DNA from: Progne subis subis
Lineage: Eukaryota; Chordata; Aves; Passeriformes; Hirundinidae
Direction of reading: 5' to 3'
NCBI GenBank assembly: GCA_022316685.1
Contig: JAKJHU010000066.1
Location: 4,833,913 to 4,897,912 of the forward strand
DNA length: 64,000 bases
Under the pieces are notes generated by a model that was given only the letters and a program-made list of their open reading frames with translations, had not been told where the DNA came from and made no database searches. Position numbers and translations under genes: made by a program. Positions 44,773 to 56,975 of the stretch are shown piece after piece. Position 1 is the stretch's first letter. Every line of letters starts with the position of its first letter.

Positions 44773-47700
44773 CCTTTTTCCTCTAAGATCCTAGAGGAAG
44801 ATGCTTTATCAGGAAATATATCCAGAAAAAAAAAAAAAATGGAGCAATTCTCTTTAGGCAGCGGAGAGTGATCCATTGGAATCAATTTTTCTCATTTCCC
44901 AGCCTTTGTCTTCCCGAGTTAGTATTTTCACTGAGCTGAAAACTCGTAAGGATGTAAAGATAGAAATGTCTTCATCCAGCTGTAACTGCAATGGAATCCC
45001 ATGGAATAAAAATAAACAGGGGGTTTCCAACCATCTTTCATACTTCCATTGAAGTTCGTTCTTCTGGAGGGAGCTTGGCATCCCAGCTTCGGGATGACGG
45101 AAAAGATGCTGGATGATTTCAGTGATGCCATTTCTGGGTTTGCTATGTCACTGCTGCTCGTCTCTGCTCATGAGGCTGAAAAGTCATCCAATTTCCCTTG
45201 GACAAGTGACCCTCTGACCCGGACAGCAGCTCCTGTCAGTGGAAATATCCTTTAGCTGGACGGACTTTGAGTCAGCGACCTGGAGGGGAAAGCCTCTGGT
45301 GTTCCCTTACTAATCGTGGTAAAGCCAAAGAAACTTGTAGGACACGGTTACAGGAAAAATAGCAAAAGCACCTGCATGGGTATTTTGAGTCCCAAACATC
45401 AAAGAGCCACTAAATCCACGGAGAATAGCTCTGAAAATAATGTGATTGGATGGAAGTAAATAACGGAAAAAGAGCTTTATCCTGACTTATTCCTGATTCA
45501 GACCAGCTTAAAAAAAATCTGGAGGAGGCTGATGGCAATGGGCTAAGGAAATGCGATGTCCTTGGAAGGAGGGGAAATTATTCAATTTGAGGGAGTGTCT
45601 TGGGCTGAACCCAGGCTTAAGACAGCTCAATCACCTCTGGACACTGAACTGAGTCAACCAGAGGAGGCTCAAGGGCTTATCTAGAGAAAAGCTTTCTCTT
45701 GAATGCCTGACTCTGAGTTTACAGGAGAGGATTTCACATCCCTACTTTCACCTGGATGGAAAATGGAAACAGAAGAGGTTTACTGCGTTTGATTCCAGAA
45801 TCAGGAAGTTCAAAAGCAGAGTTAAAGTCAGATATTTAAGAGAGGGAAAAAAGGAGGAAAAAAACGCCTAAACCAGCTTGATGATGAGGTCTGGGGCAAG
45901 CCTTACTCTGTTCAAATCCGTATTCCTAGCCCCAGTGCTTTGGCTGTGGGAACAGCCAGACCTCAGGAGTCACCAAGACAGCTCATGATACTCTTTCCCC
46001 AGAACCAGGAGAACTCAGATAAAGTCTCTTCTCTTTGTAACAGGGATTAAACTGGAAACTGGGATGTGTCTGGGTGCAAATCTCAGTGCTGGAGAAGTCT
46101 CCTGCAATTTTCCCTCCAAAGTTTCCTCCACGTGGGTGAGCCACAGGGGCCAGTGCAGGGTTCCCCTTTTCCTTTTGCCTCCTTCACCCCATAAACAACC
46201 CAAAGCAGGGCACAAGGCACCCCCACCCACTTTAAGCTCAAGTTTTAGGACAGAGAAAAGCAGCTGCCTCAAAGAGCAGGCCTGGGATGATGTTGCCCTT
46301 ATTGAACTGCCTCGCCAGCGTTTTTTACGGCAGTTTAAAACACCATCAAGGCGTCATCAAACTGCCTTTCACTTCCAAACCCAAATGGCCATGGAATGGA
46401 GCCCAGAGTGAAATGCTAAATTGGATCCCATCAAACCAGCGTCAGATCACACAGGCTAAGCGGGAATGAATGGCTCCTAACGACGGAGTTCATCATTATA
46501 AAGTAATGACAAAGGATACAGAACCACCGAGGTCTCCAGCAGAGCAACCAACCCTTCACCCGCCCCCTCCCCTCTCTCCAATGCCTGCTGATTTTTTCCT
46601 ATTAGGGTGAAACTTTTTTTTTTTCTTTCCTGGGGTGTGTTTTTTTCTCCCTGTAACTGCCAAAGGGTTTCAGGGCTCATTCAGGATAAATTATTCAGCC
46701 TAAACGGAGATGCCATAAATCTTAAATGGCAAACAATAGATGATTCTCCCCTTAGACACACGCAGACTGCAAAACTAATCTCCTGCTAAGTAATGGTGTG
46801 TCCCACTCCAGCTGCTGAGGGCAAAATTTACAGGGGGTAGCATTTGTTTCCTTATGTGCATCTTTATTTAGGTTGCCACAGGGCCTCCCCTTCCCACAAC
46901 AACGTGTGAACTGGTCACCATGGGAGAGACAGACAGGGAAACAGCTCACCCAGTTTGGGAAAGGCCCCATCACGCAAACTTCCAGCTATTTTGCCTGTTA
47001 AATAAGGACACTTCAAAGTGGAAGAAAGGATGGAGTAGCTTGTGTAAGTGAATTAGGATTAGCAGTCCCATGTGTTGTTTTGCTGAGATTTAAGCCTCTC
47101 ACGTAGCGGGACTTGTGCTTCTCTCCTTGGAAAGCTTGGCATGAAATCCATACTGTTTAAAGCAATTTTATGCACCCTGAACCCAGCGGACCCAGCTGGA
47201 GAGAGGTGAAGCTTCAGACCCACCTGCAGCACTCTAAATCCTTGCTCCATCACCCAGGCGAGCTCCTCCTTCCTCCTCCTCCAGAATTCAAAGCACGGAC
47301 TTCAGTTTGCAGCATCTGGAGGGTGTTGATGGTCCTTAAGGAGGAGAACCAGCTCCAAACACAGAAAATCCCCAGCACAGCTTCAGTGCCAGGAACCATT
47401 TGAAATAACACTGTGGGCTAGCACCAGCTCCGGCCACCGCGTGGGGAACGGCTGCCAGCGGATCCCGGGGAAAGCACATTTTCCCTGGCTGGGTGAGGAG
47501 CTGGGCCTTCTGTGTTTAAATCTTCCTTCACACTGCACACCCACTCCTCCCCGCCATCTGCCAGGCGCGCCGTGCCCCGGGCCAAGTCTGGAGCCGGCTG
47601 CTTCTTCCCGGCAGAACCTTCCCCAGCCCGGATCTGCCCCAGCGCTTCTGCACGCTCCAACTGCTCCTCTCCACTCCAAGAGGAGCCAAGTTGGGAGCTC

Positions 47701-48397
47701 TGCTGCCATTCCCCCTACCCCCACATCAGCTGTAGCAGCAGTGAGCAACTGCTTGGGCTTCTCTCTACCTTCCAGGGCCATCTGGACAAGCTCAGACCTC
47801 GTGCCGAGGGGGATGGAGGAGGGCCAGCAGCACCTTGGTGTTGTCAGCCGGGAAGAAAGTTATAGTCTGGAAGCAGGAGGTTTATGTGCATACATGAAAC
47901 GCTCACAGCTTCCTCGAGCTCCTTTATGTCTGCCAAGTCCTCTGGGGATGGCATGGACTCCTAATGGATGCTGCATTAGCTAATCCAGTGATTCAATTAC
48001 TCCTAAATACTCTCTGGTGGCCGGGGCTGGCCTTCCTGCTCACTTACTGGAAATAGTTGCTCTTCCAGGGGGAGGGGAGCAGAGCTTCCATTATAAGAAG
48101 CAGACCCCTCTGTTTTCTTTGTGTTGTCCTTCCACATGGCTTCCAAGGGCAGGGATGGAGGCACACAGACCTGAGTGAGACCCAGTGCCTCCCTCCCTAT
48201 GGGACAGGCACAAACCGTTCCTGATTCCATGGCTCAGCCACGCCCCAGCTGCTGGGAGCTGGCCTGCACCCACCTGGCTCAGGTGAAGCCCGGAGGTGCT
48301 GAGTCCTGGTGACACTCAAATCCCTGGAAACAGAATCCAGGTGATGTCACGGGTTGCCTCACCCATTTGCTATGGTCATCCTTCAGCTGGACAGCCC
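44773..48397. other. Long unique stretch, no gene seen
   Basis: About 3.6 kb with no recognisable transposon or exon apart from the CpG-dense patch at 47425-47660 (listed separately). The two longest frames, 180 and 132 codons, overlap on opposite strands in that patch and show no domain. Confidence 0.45.
47425..47660. promoter_or_regulatory. CpG-dense patch, possible regulatory island
   Basis: About 16 CpG within roughly 230 bases, including GGCGCGCC at 47565-47572. The surroundings are CpG-poor. It could be a small CpG island. No promoter motif or exon can be tied to it. Confidence 0.25.
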
Positions 48398-48880
48398 TGT
48401 GTCCAGTGTTGGGCTCACGACAGACCTTGAGGGGCTGGAACGTGTCCTGGGAATGGAGCTGGGGAGGGGTCTGGAGCCCCAGGAGAGGCTGAGGGAGCTG
48501 GGAAAGGGGCTCAGCCTGGAGAAAAGGGGGATCAGGGGGAACCTTGTGGCTCTGCACAACTCCCTGACAGGAGGGGACAGCCAGGGGGGGTCAGGCTCTG
48601 CTCCCAGGGAACAGGGACAGGAGCAGAGGGAACAGCCTCAAGTTGCACCAAGGGAGGTTTCCACTGGATGTTGGGAAAGATTTCTCCCCTGAAAGGGTTG
48701 TCCAGCCCTGGCACAGCTGCCCAAGTAGTAGAATCACCATCCCCAGGGGGATTTAAAGCCATGTAGATGCGGCACTTGGGGACATGGGTTACTGGTGACC
48801 TTGGCAGTGCTGGGGAACAGTTGGATTTGATGATCTTAGAGGGTTTTCCCAACCTAAATGATTCCATGATTCTGTGATCC
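48398..48880 (+). mobile_element. CR1 LINE fragment, longest copy in the window
   Basis: About 480 bases in CR1 sense order: 'gtccagtgttgggctcacg', 'ccaggagaggctgagggag', 'gctcagcctggagaaaagg', 'ggaaccttgtggctctgcac', 'cagaatcaccatcc'-like sequence, 'gtagatgcggcacttgggg', 'ggcagtgctggggaacagt', 'gttttcccaacctaaatg' and the terminal 'attccatgattctgtgat'. The 3' end is well preserved and the 5' end is truncated, the usual CR1 form. No intact reverse-transcriptase frame remains. Confidence 0.95.
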
Positions 48881-50538
48881 CTAAAGGGGACAGCAAAACT
48901 GTGGATACTGGGCTGGACAGACTGCCTATCCAAGAAACCAAATTCACATTGCAGCTTTAAAGGGACATCTCTTCATTTCCTACACCCTCTGCCTCTGGAT
49001 GGATAAACCTGTGTGTCCTGCTGCAAATCTTACTGCTTTGCAGTATGGACAGAGATTTATAAGGCTAAGATCATCATTAGTCCTAGTTCTTAAAAGTACT
49101 AGGAAAATATTAGGAGGTACATCTTGAAAGATGAGATGAAAGAAAAATTTGTCACTCAGAGGAGTAAGAAGCTCCTGTCAGAGAAGAGGAGGTTTGCTCC
49201 TGGAATGTAGGGTGGCCACAAATTGGGGTGGATACACGCATGGAAATAGTGCTCCCCTCTGCAAAGTGCTCAGCCAGGCCATGGGAGGGGCTGCCGTCAG
49301 CCTCGAGAGGCTTTTATACAGTAAAACACTTCCTTAGAGGGAAAAAAAATTAAAAAAAAAAAAAAAAAAAAAAGAAAATCTTAGAAACAGACAGGAAAAT
49401 GAGGAAAAATTTGCACAGAATGGGAGTGCCAGGCACAATTCCCTTTGATTCGTAAGGGAAGAGCTGTCAAAGAAGATCCACTTTTGGTTTAACTTTTACA
49501 TTAGGATTTCTGTATTCACTTTTGACAAGGGAAGAGCTAAAGTATGTACAAAAGACATTGTCTGCATGGCCTTGAAAGGGAAAGATAAAAATCTTACAAG
49601 CTTCTGCCAAAAACTTCATATGGCTAGAAACCACAAGGCAGACTTCTTACATGGGTTCTTAGCCCTCCAGAGCAGAAGAGACCAAACGGATATATTGAAA
49701 TATATATATAAGAAATTAAAGCACATTAAAAATAAAAATATTAAATATTCAAAAGTATATTATATATATATGTCTATATATACACAAATATTTCTCTTCA
49801 GGGCTGTTCCATTATTTTCAGGGCTGAAAACTCCCCATTATATTTAGGGAAAACCCTTTGTCTTAATCCAGCAGCCATAGCTGGGGCACATAACATGGAG
49901 AGAGTAGAAAGGGAGGTGTAAAGAGAAAGTCTGCAACACAGGACAGGCAGAAGAGACCGTAAATTCAGGGAAAAACAATCAGACAGAAACAGCCTGACAT
50001 TCAGATAAATATTACCTTTTCTTTGCATTGCAGAACTAATTTAGAGAAGAAATTATGGATGAGGATTGGGATTGGAATCACCTCAGAAGGTGGGACAACA
50101 TATGAAATAACTTTGTTTCTGTAACCCAGGAGGTGCAAAACTCCTAGCTGCTCTTCGCCTTGGTGGGCCTGGAGACAGCCACATGGTTGTGGGGACCACC
50201 CAGCCCCGAGGACAGGCTGCCAGGGGACAGCCAAGCCCTTTTCCACATCCCTAAAATCCTTCTCAACCAACCAGAACAAACCTCAGGCAATTCAGGAAGA
50301 GCCAGAATGAGGCAGGAGGACCACGGGCATTTCCAAGCCCTGTTTGTGCACCTCATTGGCGGCAATGAGGGAGTTAACTCTGCTCCCATCTCCATGTGGA
50401 GCAGGCAGCCTGCCAGAGGCTCCAAGTCTGGGAAATCAGCAGGCACATCTTGGCTCCCTGGGAACAGATTGTTACCTCGGCTTAGCTCCGGGTGAGAGGA
50501 TTCCGCGGTCACGGCCGAGCGTCCCCGTGTCACAGCAG
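48881..50538. other. Unique sequence, no gene seen
   Basis: An A22 run lies at 49352-49373 and an AT-rich tract at 49697-49790. No exon or transposon was recognised otherwise. Confidence 0.5.
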
Positions 50539-50977
50539 TGATGCCTCAGGGAGGCTGACCTGGAACAGAGACTGGGCAGAGCTGGAGAATAAAGTAGATA
50601 TTTATTAAAAGCCTCCAGGACACACCTTTGGCAGGACAAGAGCCTGGCCAGGGCTACACCCAAGGTGGACCCAAAATGGTCACAAAATGGATGAGCAGTC
50701 AAGAGGTCTCACATTTTTATAAGTTTTGGTCCATTTGCATATTGGGGTTTAATTGTCCAATTAGAGCTTATGATTATGAAGTCCCATCCTTCTTGTTCCT
50801 CCCTTCTGTCCACCACTGTTTGTGCCTGAAAGTTGTCCTTGGTCTCCAGCAGGGAAAGGATTTGTTTTGTCTCCCTGCTTTGTGCAGAGAGCTGAGTGAC
50901 ACTGAATGTGAGCTCAGAACTGCACCCCTGGGCAGCACAGAACCTGAAAAACATCAAAGCTCAAACTTAAGGCATCA
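50539..50977 (-). mobile_element. Solo LTR, local family copy E, with GCAG target duplication
   Basis: Plus strand runs TGATGCC...GGCATCA, the intact inverted termini. A perfect 4-base direct repeat 'gcag' flanks it at 50535-50538 and 50978-50981. Sense is minus: the reverse AATAAA ('tttatt') is at 50601-50606 and the reverse TATA region is 'tttttataagtt' near 50713. Similar by eye to copies B, C and D. No internal retroviral sequence adjoins it. Confidence 0.92.
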
Positions 50978-50981
50978 GCAG

Positions 50982-52741
50982 GGCACTGGGGAACATGCAA
51001 AGAGGAAATGGCTTTGGATCTCCACCACGTTTTAGCAGTTGTTGCTCCACCAGCATCCCCTGTCCTGGTGTAACCTGTTGATCCATGGATGATTCGTGTT
51101 CTACCCCTGGCAATTCCCAGCCCTTCATGCTGCTCTCAAGGGTTGGAAGTTCCCCAAATCCGCCCTGAATCCTTCCCTTCGTGCTGATCCCAGTACAAGG
51201 ACCACCAGCCTTGCTGGTTTGAGCTGCAGCAAAACCAGTTTAGTTGAGTTACAGGGCACTGACAGACGCTGGAATCTTGTGAGAGTCCAGAGGGGCAAGG
51301 TGGGCACAGCACCATCCCCTCTCCTTGCAGCCACCTCACCCAAAACACCATGGCTGTGCAGCTGAGCACCTCTGTCCACCTGAGGAGCACCTTCCCGAGA
51401 CAATGGACAAGATCCATGAGGGAATTGCCTTCTCCAGCATTATTTCTGGGGCAGAATCATCAATTGAGCTTCAGGTGGTGGAGCCACACCATCGAACCCC
51501 CTTCTAAAATGCACCAAATTGTAAAATGCAGCTGTTGGAAGACCTGGGTGAATTCTGGAATGTGATCCATTTAGGGGGGAAAAAAAAACATCAAATCCAC
51601 AGCTCACCCTGTGCTGTTCCCTCAGGCTGCAGCTCAGACATAGAATTAAGGGCCTGTTACTTGGGCTGGAGGGAAAATCCATCAGAAGTCATCGGCGTAG
51701 GGGCACACAGTACGCATTGGAGCAGCTTCAGCTCGGGCCAGCACAAGCTGGGGGGACTCCATCTGCTCCAGCCAGATTTACCACAGAGCCACGCTGCATT
51801 TTATTTGTGCATCCTCGCTGCAATGACCAGGATCTACGTGGGAACCTCCTCCCCAGCCCCCGTTTGCTCTCAGCACACAGAGAATTCAATGCTGAGCTCC
51901 TGACAGCACGAGGAGTTTGAGCAGAATTGGCTGCGGCGTCACCAAATCAGCTGGAAAGTTTGCAGAGCTGCAGTGAGACAGGCTGGCTCATTTTTCTCAG
52001 CGATGAAAAGCCTGGAGAGCATTTTTATATAAATCCATTGAGGGGAAACCCCAGGATTGGTGGCAGAAAGGGACAAGGGGTTGTTATGGAGAAAAATCCT
52101 CTCTTAAACCACACAGAACTCTTGGAGAGAGGCCCAGCAGAGACACGATGAATTATGAAAAATTATCAACAACTCCTACAAATGAAATGGCCACAGCGCT
52201 GTAACAAATCAGCCCTGAAAAATACACACTCAAAGCCCACTGGGAGGTGGAATCCAGAGTGTGTGACGATATGGCTCCATCACAGCCCACACAGCAGTCA
52301 GGGGACAAGTTCTTTGGCAGGCACAGAGCTGCTGTTTGCTCACCAAACCCAGACCAGACCCACCACATCCAGCAGCCAGACACCAAGCAGGTGCTGGTGA
52401 GAAGCCACTCTGTGATGTGCAGCTTTGAAAGCCTGGCCTGTACTTTGAATCCTTGTTCTGAACCCACCTCGGTCCATATCCCTTCTTCACTGAAGCCTTC
52501 TGCTCCTCAGTGTCTGTTCCTGACCAGGAATTCAGCTGAGCCTTTCCCTGACACAGTTCCTGATGCCAGCTTCTGCCCCTTCCCTGCTCCTCGAATTTTG
52601 TTTTATGCTCTCTTTACTGGTTTTTTTGTTGTTTTTTTTTTGCCTTCCAGCCAACTCTAACCATCCCCTGCTTGTGTTTTGTGCAGCAACACTCAACAAT
52701 TTGGGGTCCTCCAACACTGGAGAGCTGGCTTAGCTTCCAAT
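50982..52741. other. Unique sequence, no gene seen
   Basis: No transposon or exon recognised between LTR copy E and the next CR1 fragment. Confidence 0.45.
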
Positions 52742-52922
52742 CAGAGAATCATGGAATGGTTTGGGTTGGAAGGGACCTTAATGATCATCTCATTCCAACC
52801 TCCTGCCATGGGCAGGAACACCTTCCACTATCCCAGGTTATTCCAGAGCCCCATCCAACCTGGTCTTGAACACTTCCAGGGATCCAGGGGCAGCCACAGC
52901 TTCTCTGGACAACCTGTTCCCA
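52742..52922 (-). mobile_element. CR1 LINE 3'-end fragment, well preserved
   Basis: 'agagaatcatggaatggttt', 'gggttggaagggaccttaat', 'ccaacctcctgccatgggc', 'ccaacctggtcttgaacac' and 'gcttctctggacaacctgtt' match the reverse complement of the typical avian CR1 tail with few changes. Among the younger CR1 copies here. Confidence 0.96.
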
Positions 52923-55017
52923 CAACAACATGTACCTGAACATAACAAATATCCAGGTGTCCTCTTTCCACTGCAGGATTTGCATCTGCAACCTTCCTTT
53001 TACACAGAATGCAGGATTTGAAAGCAGCCTGGCAAGAAAAACATGGGGGTTTTACCATCAAAGAAGACAAAAGGAAGTTGGCCAAGTGCTTTACCCGTAG
53101 GGAGCCTCTGTGAGGGAATCCCTCACCACCGCAGAGCATTTCTGTGGCAGATGCTCAGTGGATTTGATTAGAGAGAAATAATCTCTGCCTCCCAGACCTC
53201 CCCTGGCCTTTCCCTCTCAATTCAGGTGGAGAAAGGGGTTGAAGAGAGAAATCTCTCTCCTTTTCAAGTGCTTCCTCCTCCATGCTACAAAGTGCTGTTC
53301 CCACCCTCCAGCGGCCCATGCGAAGTGGGGACGTGCAGCATATCAACCTTTCCCTGGGAAGCAGGGAAAACAAGCCCCACTATTTTCTGCAGGTGAACTT
53401 TAAAGAGGAGGAAGCTCTTTGTTTCTCAGCTCTTTTTAGGTGCTGATCAATACCAGAGCTTACAACTCCCACAAACCTTTCCCTGCACTCAAACCAAGCC
53501 TGGAACCTCCTTTTGCTCCTTCTGGAAGTTGGGCAGCTTTTCTTCTAGCCCTGCTTCCTCACCCTTCCAGGACTGACAAATTCTGTATTCCAGGCTGTTC
53601 TACATCCACCAAGCCAATTATTGAGCAGGGCCAGCTGCCCCCGGAGCGGTGACCGATGCCACTTCCCCGGGTGGGCCAGCAGAGAGGGTGACATCCCGGT
53701 GACACAGGGCAGCCCATCTCAATCCCAGCTGCATGTCCAGCTCCTCCATAATGCAGCTGGGCTGCTCACGGATTCTCCCTGTTGCTTTCGAATGCCAGAT
53801 GAGCAGGAAAATAACTGATCATTAGCAACAACAGACAGAAGGATCCCAAGGGCAAACTTAATGTTGTATTCATAAAAGCAACCCTCCTCGCAGGCAGTCT
53901 GGCTCCCCATGGCAGGGCTGCTGCTCAGGGCATCTTGGAAAGCACAGGTTTTATTTCAGCAGTGCCCTAAAATCAAGGCCACCTTATGCGAGGCGCAAAC
54001 GCGGTTTAAGGAGATCATCCCTACCCCGTCGAGTTTAAAATTCAAATAGTCAAGAAAATGTGGGAAGGGAACAAGAGGCTTAAGGAGGTGAGCTGGCTTT
54101 CCAAAATCGGATTGGAAATTAGTTCAGGGCTGGGAACGCCCCTGTGGTGTCCAGCCAGAGGCAGAATGACAGCAGTGTGGTGGGACTGTCCTCTTAAGGA
54201 CACATTTAAATATTCCAGGTGCTGGAATGTTTATCATTTTTCTCAGGCTTACACCCTGGCCATCAGGAATTGATATCTCTGATATTTAACCTGAAGTGCT
54301 ACTCTCCCCAGTTTACCGCCCAACATTATTTCTCTCCTCTGGTTTTTACAGACTTCAGAGATCTTTAGTGTTTTAGGATCTGTTGTAGGATGTGCTCTTA
54401 CCTATCCTTGCCTAGTGGAATTGCACACCTGCTCCCTGAACCCCTCAGTGCTCTCTCCTGAATAATTCTGGTTTGTGAAAGTAATTCAGGTTACACTGTG
54501 CCAAATTACCAGCGCTGGTAATTTAGAGGTAGACACACAAGAGAAAACTACTTTTATTTGAAGATCATTCCAGAAAATAGTGTTTCCCACCCTGAATGTG
54601 TGCCACCACCGTGTGCAGACACCTTGCAGGTACCAGACAGGATGGCACCAAAATGTCACAGACTTAGCCCAGGCCTTGGTAAAGTCAGGACAATTTAAAG
54701 CAAGGCAGTGCCTGACAACTTCTTCCCATCAAATCAGCTGGGAGCAGCAGGGTCTCTCTTTGGGATACAGCTGATCCCTCAGTCTGGATTTATAGGGATT
54801 ACAGAAAAACCTCTGACCTCATTTGGGACCCATAAACAGAAACCATAACACCTGATGCCAGCCCACCACCGTGAACAGCTGTGGCCAAAATTATGTGTCA
54901 CTTATAGATAAAAAATCATGTTTGAAACCACCCTGCAATGGCTGCAACATCCTATGAGGAGAAGACCATTCCTTTGGAAACCAGGGAAGGATATTTACAA
55001 CACCATTTTCCATCTAA
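52923..55017. other. Unique sequence, no gene seen
   Basis: Nothing recognised. Open frames under 105 codons on both strands. Confidence 0.45.
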
Positions 55018-55222
55018 ATATAGAGAAATAAAAATATAAAAATATAAATACATAAATATAGCCAATATAGACATATAGAAATAAATATAGAAATATAGAA
55101 AGAAATATAGAAATATAGAAATATAGAAATATAGAAATATAGAAATATAGAAATATAGAAATACAGAAGAAATATAGAAATATAGAAATATAGAAATATA
55201 GAAATATAGAAATATAGAAAGG
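55018..55222. repeat. (ATAGAAAT)n 8-bp tandem repeat
   Basis: Irregular AT-rich units at first, then from about 55078 a regular 8-base ATAGAAAT repeat with a few insertions. Confidence 0.95.
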
Positions 55223-55249
55223 AAGAAATGCAGGCATGGCTGTTCTGAA

Positions 55250-55347
55250 CATCCTGGCCCAGTGGAAGGTGTCCCTGCCATGGCAGAAGGGCTGGAACAA
55301 GAGGGACTTTAAGGTTCTTTCAAACCTAAACCACGCAATGATTCTAA
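55250..55347 (+). mobile_element. CR1 LINE 3'-end fragment
   Basis: 'cccagtggaaggtgtccctg', 'ccatggcagaagggctgga', 'gggactttaaggttctttc' and 'aaacctaaaccacgcaatga' follow the last 100 bases of CR1 in the sense direction. Confidence 0.9.
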
Positions 55348-56553
55348 AGTTTAATTACTTCTTGTAATCTTGGCTCATCCAAAAGCAGCTTGAAATTGTG
55401 TTTTGCAGAGCTTGAAATGCACCAAATCTCACCAGGATCTTCATTTGGGGCTGCTATCTTGTAACCTTCTTTTTTTATTTCCAGTTCAGACGTGAGAGAT
55501 CATTGAATTTTCTGGGCATAATGAAGCGAGGGCAGTTGTTGGGATTCAGGAGCACACAACCATTTTGCAGTCTGATCTTAACAGAGAAGGTGAGGAGGCA
55601 CGGAAGTAGAATATGAAATTTAATGTGGCCGAGCCTGTAGTGACTCACAGGGGTAAGAGCAGTCTCAAGTTAAGCGCGGTTTAAATGATGCAGAATGAGC
55701 AACACAAAAGTAAAATTCAGACTTCACCCACAGAATCAACATTGCACAGGGATGTAATATAATGTCTGGGGGGTCAGGGGGTCAGCAGGAGAAGCAGGTG
55801 AGGGCACCAGCAGGCTGAGCTAACGACCACTAAGGTAGTTAGGAGACTCATTTGCTTCCCTTTCTGATGCCATGCCCCATCCTCAGCTGCTCCTCAAAGC
55901 TGTTAGCAACGCGGGCTGCTCACACCCTGCTCCCCAATCTTTATTACTTTCCCAAAGTTTAATTGGCCCAGCTGATGCTTCCCAAGCTGGGTGCCAGCTG
56001 TGGGCTGCAGAGTTGGTTATTTGTGTTGTTATTTGCCAGAGGAGGAAGCAAGCAGGAGGGGAGGAAGCTCAGGCTTCGATACAAAGTGAGTGCAATGCAT
56101 TCCAAGTGAAAATTCATCGGACAAACCATAAGAAAAGATTGTTTCAGCTTCTAGGGCAGCAGGGTTGGCTCTTCCATGCTTTGGAATAGGGTTTTGATGT
56201 GAAAAAGAGAGATGGTGTCATTCTGATACCTGGGAAACGGCTTTTTCCCACTCCCTGGGAGCCGTGTACTTGCTAAGTTAAAAAAACCTCCAAAAACTTC
56301 AGCCTCCCAATTATTCAAGAAAAGCTTGTTAGTACATGGTGACCACATCCCCTGAGTTATTTGTGTGCACTGGCCATGCTCCTTCCCCTCAGCCATCCAG
56401 GAAAGCAGCTGGATAAACCCTGGAAGATTTGCCTTGCCATCCCACCCCAGCGATGGTACCCTCTTGTTTAAGACAGGAATTTGGAGCAAGAAAATTTTTC
56501 TCCTTAAACACATCAAGGCCCCTTTTGGCTTCCCAGGTAATGACTGAAGAAAA
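55348..56553. other. Unique sequence, no gene seen
   Basis: No transposon or exon recognised. Confidence 0.45.
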
Positions 56554-56578
56554 GAATGGAATGGAATGGAATGGAATA
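56554..56578. repeat. (GGAAT)n pentanucleotide repeat
   Basis: About five GGAAT units followed by related A/T-rich GATAGGATAGG sequence, just outside the 3' end of the CR1 copy at 56611. Confidence 0.9.
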
Positions 56579-56610
56579 TAGAATTTAGAATAAAAAATGG
56601 ATAGGATAGG

Positions 56611-56975
56611 ATATAGAATATTTCAGTTGCAAGAGCCCTAGTTAAGGGCTGTCCAGAAGTTCAAGCCTGCTTTTAAGGGCATAATGCCTCCTCAACTCTG
56701 ACAGGTCTGGGGCATTGACCACCTCTCTATGAAGCATTTTCCAGTGTTTCAGTGAAGAAATGCTTCCTAATACCCAGTTCAAACCTCCCCTGGCAGAGTT
56801 TTGAACCATTCCCATGTGTCCTGTCAGTGGGTACCAGGGAGATCAGCACCTCCCTCTCTGCTTTCCATCCTCAGAAAGATGCAGAGAGCCCCTCAGCCTC
56901 CTTTTCTCCAAACTAGACAAACCCAAGGTCCTTTGACATCCATCACAGGACATTCCTTACAGCCCTGGCACCAGC
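56611..56975 (-). mobile_element. Older CR1 LINE 3'-end fragment
   Basis: 'gatatagaatatttcagttg', 'gaagaaatgcttcctaatac', 'ccagttcaaacctcccctgg' and 'gttttgaaccattcccatgt', then 'gtcctgtcagtgggtacca' and 'cagcctccttttctccaaac' give a CR1 order in reverse complement, more diverged than others here. About 360 bases. Confidence 0.85.

Noticed and set aside
45598..46042. Possible further LTR beginning 'tgtcttgggctgaac'
   Set aside because: It could be bounded by TG and CA, but there are no matching inverted ends, no AATAAA and no second copy here. Too weak to annotate.
47383..47983. 180- and 132-codon frames on opposite strands
   Set aside because: They overlap each other in a GC-rich patch and have no recognisable domain or splice signals.
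22598..50957. A similar short protein sequence encoded at four places (22598-22807, 28324-28512, 34974-35186, 50709-50957)
   Set aside because: All four lie inside LTR copies B to E. The similarity comes from shared LTR ancestry, not from a conserved gene family.
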